Counted from the first letter of the stretch, positions 1 through 8,794 are shown. The stretch is 31,900 nt of DNA from an uncultured Rickettsiales bacterium (GCA_913046825.1 CAJWTF010000028.1:1-31900); one strand, 5' to 3'. Notes: generated by a model from the letters alone, not told the origin. Program-made: numbers and translations.

Positions 1-18
1 GTCGTTGCAGAGAGGCAT
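1..18 (-). CDS. 5' end of an unidentified gene, cut by window edge
   Basis: Only the first six codons (M-P-L-C-N-D) lie in the window, reading off the left edge. The start is supported by a very strong Shine-Dalgarno (GGAGGTGA on the minus strand, positions 23-30) 4 nt before the ATG at 16-18. This SD directly follows the stop codon of the monooxygenase gene at 31-33, so the two genes are probably co-transcribed. The product cannot be identified from six residues. Confidence 0.6.
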
Positions 19-30
19 ACTCTCACCTCC

Positions 31-1623
31 TTATCCGAATGCGAAACCTTCGTAACCATTGGCGGCGACGTCAGCGCATTTCTTGAAATAGGCTGGTATC
101 CCGCCGTAATAAGGTAAAAAGACCCGAGCCTTACCTGGTACGTTAGCGCCGACATACCAACTGTCCGCGACGGATTTCAGGCCGACATTGCCCAATTCCT
201 GATGATGATCCCACCAAGCTTTCTCGGCATTGGCCTCCGCTTCGATGGTCTTGTAACCTTTCGATTTCGCATGGCCGAGACAATCGGCAATCCAATCCAC
301 ATGCTGTTCGATGGTCGGCAACATGTTGGAGAAGACTGAAGGGCTGCCGGGACCGGTGACGGTAAAGAGGTTTGGGAAATCGGCCATCGCGAGGCCGAGA
401 TATGACGAGGGCCCATCGGCCCAGCGCTCAGCAAGGCTGGCGTCGCCGCGCCCGCGAATGTCAACACGTGTCAAAGCACCGGTCATGGCGTCGAAGCCGG
501 TGGCGATTACCAAGGCGTCGATCTCGAAATCTTGTCCATGTGCCCGCACGCTGGTCGGCGTAATCGCCTCGATGGGATTGTCGCCGACATCGACCAAGGC
601 AACGTTGTCCCGGTTATAAGTTTCGAAATAATCGATATCGACGCAGAACCGCTTAGCGCCGATGATGTTTTTTGGGCAGAGTTTTTCGGCGGTCTCGGGA
701 TCGTCGACAAGGGCGCGGATTTTGTCGCGTACAAATTCAGCGGCGAGATCGTTGGCACCCTTATCCATCATCAAATCGCCGAAGGCGCTCATGAATCCGA
801 GGCCGCCGCGTTGCCAGTTACTTTCGAATGCAGCGTCGCGTTCCTCCGGCGTGGCGTCGTGGATCGAGCCTTGATTGTAGACCACGTCAAGGCCCCCGCC
901 GGTTGTCTTCGCTCGCGCCCGCATTTCTGCGTAATGCGCCTTGATCTTTTTCTCGACATCAGGATCGAGCGATCCGTTATGGGCGGGCACGGCGTAGTTG
1001 GCCGTCCGCTGGAAGACCGTGACCTGTTTGGCTTCCCGCGCGACATGCGGGATTGATTGGATTGCGGACGAACCGGTGCCAATTACCGCGACCCGTTGGC
1101 CAGTAAAATCCACTTTTTCGTGTGGCCATAACGCAGTGTGATAGGTTGGCCCGTGAAAGTCATCCAATCCGTCGATCTTCGGCCAGTTGGGGGCGGAGAG
1201 ACAGCCGGTCGCCATCACATAGAAGCGTGCTGTCGTCTTGGTTCCATCCTCCGCTTCGAGCGTCCACCGCGACGTCGACTCGTCGTAGCGCGCGGCCTTC
1301 ACCCGAGTATTAAATTGAATGTCGCCGCGCAAGTCGTAACGCTCCGCGACGTGGCGCGCATAGTCGAGGATTTCAGGTTGCGGGGAATAGCGTTCGGACC
1401 ACGACCATTCCTGCTGTAGATCATCGTCGAACTGATAGGAGTACTGCATACTCTCGACATCGCAGCGCGCACCCGGATAGCGGTTCCAATACCAGGTCCC
1501 GCCTACATCAGTTCCAGCTTCCAGCAACCGTGCGCTCATGCCGAGGCCGCGCATCCGGTGCAGCAAATACATCCCGGCAAACCCTGCGCCCACGATGACG
1601 ACGTCATATTCTCGTTCGCTCAT
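31..1623 (-). CDS. Baeyer-Villiger flavin monooxygenase (CHMO/PAMO-like)
   Basis: FAD- and NADPH-dependent monooxygenase predicted to insert oxygen next to a ketone carbonyl, giving an ester or lactone. Visible in the 530-residue protein: FAD Rossmann motif GAGFAG at residues 12-17; the GGTWYWNRYPGARCD segment at 41-55, typical of cyclohexanone/phenylacetone monooxygenases; the full Baeyer-Villiger fingerprint FxGxxxHxxxWP at 156-167; and the NADPH Rossmann motif GTGSSA at 182-187. Length is normal for type I BVMOs. I chose the ATG at 1621-1623 because AGAGGG lies 10 nt upstream. An in-frame ATG at 1665 adds 14 residues but has no SD and no family support. The substrate cannot be read from sequence. 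It is the upstream gene of a pair whose second member runs off the window. Confidence 0.93.
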   Translation of the reverse strand: MSEREYDVVIVGAGFAGMYLLHRMRGLGMSARLLEAGTDVGGTWYWNRYPGARCDVESMQYSYQFDDDLQQEWSWSERYSPQPEILDYARHVAERYDLRGDIQFNTRVKAARYDESTSRWTLEAEDGTKTTARFYVMATGCLSAPNWPKIDGLDDFHGPTYHTALWPHEKVDFTGQRVAVIGTGSSAIQSIPHVAREAKQVTVFQRTANYAVPAHNGSLDPDVEKKIKAHYAEMRARAKTTGGGLDVVYNQGSIHDATPEERDAAFESNWQRGGLGFMSAFGDLMMDKGANDLAAEFVRDKIRALVDDPETAEKLCPKNIIGAKRFCVDIDYFETYNRDNVALVDVGDNPIEAITPTSVRAHGQDFEIDALVIATGFDAMTGALTRVDIRGRGDASLAERWADGPSSYLGLAMADFPNLFTVTGPGSPSVFSNMLPTIEQHVDWIADCLGHAKSKGYKTIEAEANAEKAWWDHHQELGNVGLKSVADSWYVGANVPGKARVFLPYYGGIPAYFKKCADVAANGYEGFAFG

Positions 1624-1689
1624 ATTGCTCAGACCCTCTGATGAATATGCATTTATTTTTCCCATGCGGGCGCAGGTGCGGCAAGCCCG

Positions 1690-1737
1690 CCCCTACGCTA
1701 ACCCTCTCCCGCAAGCGGGAGAGGGTTAGCGTAGGGG
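1690..1737. repeat. Perfect 48-bp palindromic hairpin, dispersed family
   Basis: Two 23-bp arms (1690-1712 and 1715-1737) are perfectly complementary around an AA centre. The core CTCTCCCGC-AA-GCGGGAGAG recurs in looser form at 4289-4333 and 7162-7197, all three between genes. No T-run follows on either strand, so this resembles a REP-like dispersed palindrome more than a classical terminator, though it could still stop or stabilise transcripts. It lies just upstream of the monooxygenase start. Confidence 0.85.
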
Positions 1738-1749
1738 AAACGGGTGCTC

Positions 1750-2063
1750 TTATATCTTCCGGGTTAAATAGCGCACTGTCTTGGAAGTGCCTGAATGCTT
1801 TCCCTGACCCACCTCATTGAATCTCATATGTGCATGAAACGCGTTTGAGCCCGGGTTGGAAGGCATTAAATTCACTTCTGAACCAATCGTCTTGGCACCG
1901 GCTGCCTGCGTCCATTCGAACAAGTCCAAATACAGCTGATGTGCGATTCTGAAACCTTGATGACTCTCCGCCCCGATAATCCGGTCGATATACAAAAAGC
2001 GGGGAAATCAGGCACGGCACCATTGAATATTAACTCCGCCATAATCGGCGTCCTGCTTCTCAC
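1750..2063 (-). pseudogene. GNAT acetyltransferase remnant (COG3818-like)
   Basis: The last ~80 codons read like the C-terminal half of a GNAT N-acetyltransferase: YIDRIIGA, then LYLDLFEWTQAAGAKTIG, EVNLMPSNPGSNAFH and KTVRYLTRK. The natural lead-in PRFLYIDRII is split by a frameshift near 1996-2010: MAELIFNGAVPDFP reads in one frame and RFLYIDRII in another. The acetyl-CoA loop is degraded (ESHQGFRIAH where R/Q-x-x-G-x-G/A is expected), and the N-terminal half of the domain is absent. A GTG at 2061-2063 overlaps the end of the adjoining histidine-kinase remnant, so the ancestors may have been coupled. Very unlikely to be functional. Confidence 0.75.
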
Positions 2064-3000
2064 TTATTCGTCGGCAGGTCAAAGAAGAACAGCGCGCCTT
2101 CGCGGAATGTAGACTCGAAATCCAATTTGCCGCCGTGACGCTGGACTTCGAGATGCTGAGGCCCAGGCCCGTGCCGCCCGACTGCCCGAGCTTCCTCCAA
2201 AACCTATGTCCACACGAAACTGACGTCTACCGTTACGCATAGGCAATCGTCGAGGAGACCGCCTGGCACAGAACGCTTGAGAGATCATGATGCATGAAGG
2301 AATAGTCGAGTGTTCCGGCCTCGGTCTGCTCCATATCCTGGATGTCGCAGACCAGCACACCCAAGCGTTAGTTGTTGCGGAGCGCGTTCTCGGTCAGTTC
2401 TTGCGCGTCAGCTCGCAACAGCACCACCGGCAAGGAATCCCAGCGATACGTGGATAGAGGTCAGCGGTTTGCGGGTTTCGTGGGTTATGTTGGCATGGTA
2501 CTTTGTTTTGGCTTGGCTAGTGGCTTCGGCTTGGCGTCTCGCCAATTGCAGTTCTTAGTCGTATTTTTCACTTCGGTGATGTTGACTTGTACTTAGACGA
2601 AACCGCCATTTGCCATGCGGCGGTCGTTGGTTTTGATCCAGCGGCCGTACTTGAGTTGCACCGTGAAAATCTGGTAAGCAATTCTCTTTAGGATTTTTTG
2701 CGCTCCAAATAATCCGCGCTGAAATCGTCGCAGATGATAACATTTCCCTGGCGGGTATCGATCTCGCCTAATTCGCGGAAATGCACACCGGACCGGGCTT
2801 GCTCTTGCGTGTAATCATCTAATGGAAGGCTTTGTTGCACACGACGCGCCATAGGTAACGAAAGCCTCTTCCATACTTTTGAGGGCGTCCAGGAGGATGC
2901 CAGTGTCGTGTGTCTCGTTCGGGTCCACTGTCATCGCCAGCAGCTCGTATTATTTGAAATGAGGATCTCTTTCGTCTTCCAATTCTACCCGTCTTGTATG
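2060..3000 (-). pseudogene. PAS-containing histidine kinase remnant
   Basis: Read in mixed frames on the minus strand, the order of a sensor kinase is plain. A PAS start (ILLDALKSMEEAFVTYG) lies near 2850-2900. A PAC-like end (DGR-type GRWIKTNDRRMANGGF, then VQVNITEVK) lies near 2560-2650. A linker LQLARRQAEA leads into the H-box ANITHETRKPLTSI near 2440-2500. The dimerisation tail LVCDIQDMEQTEAGTLDY lies near 2310-2350. The ATPase G2 box SGGTGLGLSIS is near 2155-2185, followed by HGGKLDFES and FFFDLPTNK at the end. Several frameshifts and stops break it up, and the ATPase N and G1 boxes are not recognisable, suggesting an internal deletion. The phospho-acceptor His is still readable. Confidence 0.8.
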
Positions 3001-3114
3001 TTAAATATCTTGCGCGCACCTAACCCGAGCTCGACGCCGTTATTGTCAAGTCTTGCCAAATTCTCGCGTATCGCCAGAATCACTTTGACGTATTTGTAAC
3101 AGGATAGCTGTTCG

Positions 3115-4278
3115 ATGAACGATATTGCACCCCACAAGACGCTTTCCGCCAAAGAGCACGCATGCGAAATGGGCGACTACATTGCCGAAGGTACTCGTCG
3201 GGCCCATGAGATAGGTAATCGTGGGCCGATAAAACGCGGTGCTGATGGTAAGCTCGATCAAGATATTTTAGACGCCTATTGGGAGCATGGCTTCTATGTC
3301 TTTCAAGGTGTCGTGGGCGCGGAGGAATTGGCCGAACTACGGGCTGATGTAGAGCGCATGCTGGAACATGCCCCGATCGATCCGAAAAGTGATACCGATG
3401 CCAAGGGGCGTCCGGCATTTGGCAGTGAATTTACCCGGCCACCCTATCGTTACGCCCGTCCACTCAGTGATCCGCTCGGTGGAACCGACAAGAATAAAGG
3501 CCGTCATCCGGCCGCCATGTACGAGGCCGTTCCGGCGAAGGATGCGCCCGCGTGGACGGTGCAGAACTTGCACGGCAACTTGCAGCTAATGGACACGACC
3601 TTGACGCTCTACGGTCATCCGGGATTGCTTGTGGTGGCGGAAGCAGTGCTCGGTCCCGATTTCGTGCCGTATAACGAAGTGACTTTCATTAAGGAACCCG
3701 GTCTCGGACCCTCGGTCGCTTGGCATCAGGATGGGACAACTCATTGGGATTCGAACGATTGGGACCATGGCGCACATGGCTTCAACTTCATGACCCAACT
3801 CTATCCGAGCACGGCGGCGAATTGCGTTTGGATTCTGCCGGGCAGTCATAAGACGGGAAGGGTAGATATCCGGAAGATGGTGAAGGACGCGGGCTCGGAT
3901 CGGATCGATGGTGCTATTCCGCTGCTCTGCAATTCTGGCGATACGTTTATCTTGAACCGGCAAGTGGTGCATGGCTCTTTCGCCAACACCTCGGACGAGC
4001 GTCGCGTAACGCTGAATGCCGGTTTTTTCCCGCGCCACCGGGTCCAGGATATGACGGTGCAGCATTTGGATGACCGGGTCGTAACTTTCGACGACGCACA
4101 CATCCACGAACGTAGCCGCATGGTCCAGATCGGTATCGATGCGCGTCGACAACGCTTCCCGGACGAGGCACCGTATCGTTATGCACCGTTGGCGGGCGAG
4201 CTGGATGGAAACCGTTGGAATGAGGAAACGCGCCGGTCTGTGGTGAAAAATTATAACCTGCGGGATATGTACATATAG
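3115..4278 (+). CDS. Phytanoyl-CoA dioxygenase (PhyH) family protein
   Basis: Predicted non-haem Fe(II)/2-oxoglutarate dioxygenase of 387 residues that hydroxylates an unactivated carbon, with 2-oxoglutarate decarboxylated to succinate. The iron-binding facial triad is visible as H204-x-D206 (in AWHQDG) and H286 (in QVVHGSF), with R297 the likely 2-oxoglutarate carboxylate ligand. The N-terminal helix DQDILDAYWEHGFYVFQGVV is typical of the family. The ATG at 3115 follows AGGAT by about 10 nt. The gene stands alone, convergent with the UbiD gene. PhyH members act on fatty acyl-CoAs, ectoine, quinolones or secondary metabolites, and the substrate here is unknown. Confidence 0.9.
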   Translation: MNDIAPHKTLSAKEHACEMGDYIAEGTRRAHEIGNRGPIKRGADGKLDQDILDAYWEHGFYVFQGVVGAEELAELRADVERMLEHAPIDPKSDTDAKGRPAFGSEFTRPPYRYARPLSDPLGGTDKNKGRHPAAMYEAVPAKDAPAWTVQNLHGNLQLMDTTLTLYGHPGLLVVAEAVLGPDFVPYNEVTFIKEPGLGPSVAWHQDGTTHWDSNDWDHGAHGFNFMTQLYPSTAANCVWILPGSHKTGRVDIRKMVKDAGSDRIDGAIPLLCNSGDTFILNRQVVHGSFANTSDERRVTLNAGFFPRHRVQDMTVQHLDDRVVTFDDAHIHERSRMVQIGIDARRQRFPDEAPYRYAPLAGELDGNRWNEETRRSVVKNYNLRDMYI

Positions 4279-4288
4279 CGTCAGGCGG

Positions 4289-4333
4289 CCCCCGCTCTCT
4301 CCCTCCCGCTTGCAGGGAGGGGTTAAAGTGGGG
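4289..4333. repeat. Imperfect GC-rich palindrome between convergent genes
   Basis: The core CCCTCCC (4301-4307) pairs with GGGAGGG (4315-4321), with GC/GC at the base of the loop. The outer CCCC (4289-4293) pairs with GGGG (4330-4333). It resembles the palindrome at 1690-1737 and lies between the stops of the PhyH and UbiD genes, where it could act as a two-way transcription barrier. No T-run is present. Confidence 0.6.
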
Positions 4334-4344
4334 AAATTACTGTG

Positions 4345-5751
4345 TTACCCGCCTCGCACGTCCCTCAAACTGGCGTCGTCGATCTTTGCGTCTAAATCGA
4401 TATCTTCCTCGCCCGGCACCCTAATCGTCGTGAACTTGAATTCGGGAGCGGCGGCTGGGACCGTGGCGTCGTATCCCAATTTCGAACTGATACCCTCTCG
4501 GCTTGAGGGGTCGAGCTTCGAGCCTTGGGCGTTATGGACAGTGATCAAATCGGTATCCGCCTGAAATCGGGTTGCAACCGCCCATTCCACTTTGTCACTG
4601 TCGTGAATATCGACGTCCGCGTCCACGACGATAGCCTGCTTGATGTCGTAATGGGCGCCGAACGCGGCCATCAGGATATTCTTGGCCTCGCCCGGTTTCG
4701 GGTTCTCGACCTGGATGACGAGATGATAACGGCACACACCGCCCATGGTCAGATAGGCATTGCGAACGCAGAGGAAATTCCGCTGTAAGGTCGTCAGAAT
4801 TGTCGTTTCGCGTGGAATGGCGCCGAGTAACAAGTGCTCCAATCCGCCGCCGACGATGGTGTGGAAAATCGGGTCCTTGCGATGGGTGACTTTCGTGACC
4901 TGGATGACGTGGCGCTCCGCCTGCTCGCCGTAATATTGCGGGAATTCGCCGAAAGGCCCTTCCATCGCACGTCTATGGGCGACGATTTTGCCTTCGATCA
5001 CGATTTCCGCATCTGCGGGGACTACAATATCGCTCTCAAGACACCGGGTGACTTCCAGGGATGCACCGCCGAGAGCACCTGCGATTTCTAGCTCGTCGAA
5101 ATCAATCGGCATCACCGCTTGCGATGCCAGCAGCGTGGCCGGCCTGGCGCCGACGACAATAGCGATATCCAGATCGCCACCGTCTTTCTCAACGCTTTCG
5201 AAAAAAGCCAGTGTGTGGCGGGGTAACAGTAGAACGCCGAGTTCCTGTGGGCCGGAAACCTGCAGTCGATGAATTGCGACGTTCTGAACTCCAGTCTTCG
5301 GGTTTTTGGTAATCGCGAGCCCGGCTGTGATATAGGCGCCGCTGTCATGTTCGTTATGGGTTGGGATCGGAAGCAATTTCTGTAAATCAGGATTGTCATG
5401 TACGACTTCCTGGCAGGGTGGGTTCTTGACCGTGATTGTTGACAGAGGATTGGCGATGGCGTCTTGAAAAGCAGGAACCAACATATCCTCCGCCACACCG
5501 AGCGCTTCCGCCATCCAGGCGCGGTTGGAGATCAAGCCGGAGACGACGCCGACATCATTGCCGCCCGGCTTGGGGAAATAGCTCGCTTGTCTGCCGTCGA
5601 GGCGGTTGGCGATCCCGGCCAACTCGAAATGAAGATCGGTGCCAGGTTTCAAGACCGTCAGCCGTTCGGTCAAATCCAAGCGATCTAACCAATCGCGCAG
5701 CCCATAATCCCGTCTATTCTCTCTCACCGGAAGGCTGTCGCTGGATGGCAT
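4345..5751 (-). CDS. UbiD-family prenyl-FMN-dependent decarboxylase
   Basis: Predicted (de)carboxylase of alpha,beta-unsaturated or aromatic acids using prenylated FMN. The 468-residue protein shows the expected catalytic set: R162 in NVAIHR, then E264 and E269 in MEGPFGEF, spaced five apart as in the Fdc1/UbiD Glu-Arg-Glu network. Other family landmarks are ISNRAWMAEALG near 75, DSGAYITAG near 136 and LLPRHT near 175. Start: the ATG at 5749-5751 has a GGGAGAGG SD close upstream. The frame stays open to 5853, but the added stretch (PKPWILAVAGMT) is a translated dispersed repeat. No UbiX-type prenyltransferase gene is in the window, so the cofactor must be made elsewhere. Divergent from the thiolase operon. 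Confidence 0.93.
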   Translation of the reverse strand: MPSSDSLPVRENRRDYGLRDWLDRLDLTERLTVLKPGTDLHFELAGIANRLDGRQASYFPKPGGNDVGVVSGLISNRAWMAEALGVAEDMLVPAFQDAIANPLSTITVKNPPCQEVVHDNPDLQKLLPIPTHNEHDSGAYITAGLAITKNPKTGVQNVAIHRLQVSGPQELGVLLLPRHTLAFFESVEKDGGDLDIAIVVGARPATLLASQAVMPIDFDELEIAGALGGASLEVTRCLESDIVVPADAEIVIEGKIVAHRRAMEGPFGEFPQYYGEQAERHVIQVTKVTHRKDPIFHTIVGGGLEHLLLGAIPRETTILTTLQRNFLCVRNAYLTMGGVCRYHLVIQVENPKPGEAKNILMAAFGAHYDIKQAIVVDADVDIHDSDKVEWAVATRFQADTDLITVHNAQGSKLDPSSREGISSKLGYDATVPAAAPEFKFTTIRVPGEEDIDLDAKIDDASLRDVRGG

Positions 5752-5794
5752 CAAGCCTCTCCCTTTTGTGTTGTCGTGTTTTCCACCCCTCATT

Positions 5795-5825
5795 GTCATT
5801 CCCGCAACAGCGAGAATCCAGGGCT
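5795..5825. repeat. Dispersed GTCATTCCCGC-type palindrome
   Basis: This reads ATTGTCATTCCCGC-AACA-GCGAGAATCCAGG, a decayed member of the widespread intergenic palindrome in which TCATTCCCGC faces GCGGGAATCC. One stem base has mutated (GCGAGAA instead of GCGGGAA). It lies in the divergent interval between the UbiD and thiolase genes. Confidence 0.7.
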
Positions 5826-5938
5826 TTGGCATTATCCCTTGGCTATTTCCCACGTTCGCCTGATGTTAGCGCTTTCCCTCTGGCGTCCCGTCGTGGAAAC
5901 GCTACATTTCTCCGCGAAGCAATTTAGGGAGAACCACC

Positions 5939-7123
5939 ATGCGCGAAGCCGTTATCGTTTCCACCGCCCGCACCCCCATCGGCAAGGCCTATCGGGGCGC
6001 TTTCAACAACACCGACGGGGCCGATATGGGCGGTCATGTCGTCAAACACGCCGTCGAGCGTGCTGGGATCGATCCGGCGGAGGTCGATGACGTCATCATG
6101 GGCACGGCCATGCCGGAGGGGGCCACAGGCAATAACATCGCCCGACAGATCGCTCTTCGGGCCGGGTTGCCGGTGACGACGTCCGGCACGACGGTCAACC
6201 GGTTCTGCTCTTCAGGCATGCAGACCATCGCGATGGCGGCACAGCACATCATCGTCGACGGCGCGCCAATCATGGTCGCGGGTGGGCTCGATTCGATTAG
6301 TCTCGTCCAGAATGACAAGAAAAACAGTTATCGCGCCGCCAATCCCTGGTTGGTGGAGAACAAACCGGCCATCTACGACGCCATGATCGATACGGCGGAG
6401 ACCGTTGCCAGTCGCTACGGCGTCAGTCGCGAAGCACAGGATGAGTATGCACTGCAAAGCCAGATGCGGACTGCTGCGGCGCAACAAGCCGGCAAGTTCG
6501 ACGATGAAATCGTCCCGATGAAGACGGTCAAACTCGTCACCAACAAGGAAACCGGTGAGACCACCGAAGAAGAGGTCATGCTGGAGCAGGACGAATGCAA
6601 CCGTCCGACGACCAATCTGGAAGGTTTGGCGAGTTTGGGCGCGGTGCGCGGCGATGAGCATTTCATCACGGCGGGCAACGCCAGCCAGCTCTCTGATGGT
6701 GCGTCAGCCGCCGTTCTCATGGAAGCGAAGGAAGCAGAGAAGCGCGGCTTGAACCCGCTTGGCTATTTCCGTGGCTTCGCCGTTGCTGGTCTCGAGCCGG
6801 ACGAGATGGGGATTGGGCCGATCTATGCTGTGCCGAAGCTCCTCGCGCGCAACAATTTGACCATGGATGATATTGACCTGTGGGAGCTGAATGAAGCTTT
6901 CGCCGTGCAAGTCCTGTATAGTCGAGATCAACTCGGCATTCCCAACGAAAACCTGAACGTCGATGGCGGCGCTATCTCGATTGGCCATCCCTACGGCATG
7001 AGCGGTTCTCGCATGGTTGGTCACGCGTTGATCGAGGGCAAACGTCGAGGCGCCAAGTATGTCGTTTGTACCATGTGCGTCGGCGGTGGCATGGGTGCCG
7101 CCGGACTGTTCGAGGTCGCGTAG
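5939..7123 (+). CDS. Thiolase (acetyl-CoA acyltransferase)
   Basis: Predicted to cleave 3-ketoacyl-CoA with CoA, releasing acetyl-CoA, or to run the reverse condensation. The 394-residue protein has the nucleophile C90 in [10 protein letters not shown]350 in [14 protein letters not shown] and C380 in [13 protein letters not shown], which complete the thiolase active site. Length matches type I/II thiolases. The ATG follows TTTAGGGAG closely. It is the first gene of a (+) operon with a crotonase, a VOC protein and a methyltransferase, consistent with the final beta-oxidation step of an aliphatic or ring-opened acid. Degradative and biosynthetic thiolases cannot be told apart here. Confidence 0.95.
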   Translation: MREAVIVSTARTPIGKAYRGAFNNTDGADMGGHVVKHAVERAGIDPAEVDDVIMGTAMPEGATGNNIARQIALRAGLPVTTSGTTVNRFCSSGMQTIAMAAQHIIVDGAPIMVAGGLDSISLVQNDKKNSYRAANPWLVENKPAIYDAMIDTAETVASRYGVSREAQDEYALQSQMRTAAAQQAGKFDDEIVPMKTVKLVTNKETGETTEEEVMLEQDECNRPTTNLEGLASLGAVRGDEHFITAGNASQLSDGASAAVLMEAKEAEKRGLNPLGYFRGFAVAGLEPDEMGIGPIYAVPKLLARNNLTMDDIDLWELNEAFAVQVLYSRDQLGIPNENLNVDGGAISIGHPYGMSGSRMVGHALIEGKRRGAKYVVCTMCVGGGMGAAGLFEVA

Positions 7124-7161
7124 AGCCGACCCCCGCATTTCCACACGGTTGGAATCGACGA

Positions 7162-7197
7162 GCCTCTTCCTCTGCCGTGAACGGGAGAGGAAGAGGC
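7162..7197. repeat. Hairpin between thiolase and crotonase genes
   Basis: Arms 7162-7178 and 7181-7197 pair over 17 positions with a single G-G mismatch and a GA centre. The CTC..CCG/CGGGAGAG core resembles the palindrome at 1690-1737. It sits within a putative operon, so it may act as an mRNA-stabilising or attenuating element, or simply be a dispersed repeat. Confidence 0.65.
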
Positions 7198-7227
7198 GAG
7201 TACCGTTAAGAAAATTTGGAGAATATT

Positions 7228-8022
7228 ATGAGTGACGAACATCTACTCGAACATGTCGAGGATAAGGTCGCGACGATTACCCTTAACCGCCCGGACGCGT
7301 TGAATGCGGTTACGCGGGATATGCTCAAAGATCTCTACGACAAGGTCGAGAAGTTCGCGGAAGACCCGGATGTCGGCGCAATTGTTCTGAAGGGCGCAGG
7401 GCGCGCTTTTTGTTCCGGCGGTGACGTAAAATCGATGGCGGCGGGTAAGGATGCGAATGCTACCCTGGAGACGCGCGCGCAAACGCTGCGCTCTCGTATG
7501 GAAGTCTCGCGATTGCTGCACGAAGTTTCGAAGCCGACCATTGCGATGGTGCGTGGTCCGGCGGCGGGTGCGGGAATGTCCTTGGCCTTGGCTTGCGACA
7601 TTCGCGTCGCGAGCGAGACCGGTAAGATCATCACGGCCTTCGCGAAAGTTGGCCTTTCGGGAGACTTCGGTGGCAGCTGGTTCCTTACCCAATTGGTGGG
7701 ACCGGCCAAAGCCCGGGAACTGTATTTCCTGGCGGATGCCGTCGGCGCCGAAGAAGCGCTGTCGCTCGGCCTCTTTAATCGAGTGGTGCCGGACAATCAA
7801 CTCGAGGCAGAAACCATGGCGCTAGCAAGCCGCTTGGCGCATGGGCCGACGGTGACGCTTGGTTATATGAAAAAGAATTTAAACGCGGCGATTTCTCAAC
7901 CTTTGGCGCAATGTCTCGATCTTGAGGCAATGCACCATGCGCGCACGAGCCAAACCGAGGACCACAGCGAAGCCGCTCAAGCATTCGTTGAGAAGCGGAA
8001 GCCGGTCTTCCAAGGGCGCTAG
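7228..8022 (+). CDS. Enoyl-CoA hydratase/isomerase (crotonase) family
   Basis: Crotonase-fold protein of 264 residues acting on acyl-CoA thioesters. Oxyanion-hole segments are visible: AFCSGGDV (residues 60-67) and PAAGAGMSLALACD (111-124). The two glutamates of classical enoyl-CoA hydratase are replaced: Ser118 occupies the first position and Asp146 (in LSGDFGGSW) the second, a pattern closer to PaaG-type isomerases, where this Asp is catalytic. Double-bond isomerisation is therefore at least as likely as hydration. The ATG at 7228 lies 5 nt after GGAGA; the TTG at 7216 overlaps that SD and is rejected. The next gene begins 1 nt after the stop. Confidence 0.92.
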   Translation: MSDEHLLEHVEDKVATITLNRPDALNAVTRDMLKDLYDKVEKFAEDPDVGAIVLKGAGRAFCSGGDVKSMAAGKDANATLETRAQTLRSRMEVSRLLHEVSKPTIAMVRGPAAGAGMSLALACDIRVASETGKIITAFAKVGLSGDFGGSWFLTQLVGPAKARELYFLADAVGAEEALSLGLFNRVVPDNQLEAETMALASRLAHGPTVTLGYMKKNLNAAISQPLAQCLDLEAMHHARTSQTEDHSEAAQAFVEKRKPVFQGR

Positions 8023-8023
8023 G

Positions 8024-8785
8024 ATGCTCCGTCTTCGCCAAATTTGTCTTGTTGCGTCGGAGCTGGAAAAACCAGTCGCGGACTTGAAGGCAATCTTCGG
8101 TCTGGAAACGTGTTTCCATGATCCGAATGTGGGGAAGTATGGCTTGGAAAACGCTTTGCTGCCGGTGGGTACTGATTTTCTGGAAATGGTTGCACCGTTC
8201 CAGGAAAAAACCGCAGCCGGGCGTTATCTGGACCGGCGTGGCGGTGACGGCGGGTATATGGTGATCTTGCAATGCGACGATGCCGAGGCGCGAGAGCAGC
8301 GGATGCAGGAGATCGGCGTGCGTATCGCCAACCGGCTCGACTATGGCACCTATCTTGGATTGCAATTGCACCCGAAGGATACCGGCGGTGCCATTCTGGA
8401 GACCAGTACTGACCCGCGCAGTGTCGCACCGGACGGGCCCTGGCATCCTGCCGGCGACAGTTGGGAGGAGGCGGTTCGAACGGACGTCGTGCGTGCAATG
8501 AAGGCAGCGGAGCTGCAATCCGATGACCCCGGTGGATTGGCCGCGCGTTGGGCCCAAGTGTTGAATGTGCCGTTGGGACATGATGCTCAAGGCAACCCTG
8601 CTCTGAAGCTGGAGAACGCGGATCTGCGTTTCATTCCTGCGGATGACGGTCGCGGCGAAGGGCTGGGAGGACTGGATTTCGCAGTTGTAGATCGCGACGC
8701 CATTCTGCGACAGGCGTGCGCGCGAGGCTGCGATGTGGCCGGAGACACGGTTACGGTATGCGGCGTACGTTTCAAATTATTATGA
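8024..8785 (+). CDS. VOC/glyoxalase-like family protein
   Basis: Protein of 253 residues opening with a typical vicinal-oxygen-chelate module (LRQICLVASELEKPVADLKAIFGL, with FLEMVAPF as the following beta strand near residue 60). The second half (ALKLENADLRFIP, LDFAVVD) looks like a degenerate second module. VOC proteins include glyoxalases, epimerases and extradiol dioxygenases, and the metal ligands could not be assigned with confidence. The ATG lies directly after the crotonase stop (TAGG-ATG), so it is probably translationally coupled. In this operon a CoA-thioester epimerase or small-molecule lyase role is possible, but this is inference. Confidence 0.8.
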   Translation: MLRLRQICLVASELEKPVADLKAIFGLETCFHDPNVGKYGLENALLPVGTDFLEMVAPFQEKTAAGRYLDRRGGDGGYMVILQCDDAEAREQRMQEIGVRIANRLDYGTYLGLQLHPKDTGGAILETSTDPRSVAPDGPWHPAGDSWEEAVRTDVVRAMKAAELQSDDPGGLAARWAQVLNVPLGHDAQGNPALKLENADLRFIPADDGRGEGLGGLDFAVVDRDAILRQACARGCDVAGDTVTVCGVRFKLL

Positions 8786-8794
8786 GAGAAGAAC

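Noticed and set aside
2310..2596. Plus-strand frames in the kinase relic that look hydrophobic
   Set aside because: The minus strand reads kinase H-box and linker motifs here, so the plus frames are antisense to a relic.
3586..4152. 188-codon frame antisense to the PhyH gene
   Set aside because: No protein-like motifs; it mirrors the PhyH coding frame whose iron ligands are all visible.
7775..8590. 271-codon minus frame across crotonase and VOC genes
   Set aside because: It spans the boundary of two coupled plus-strand genes and has no recognisable domain.
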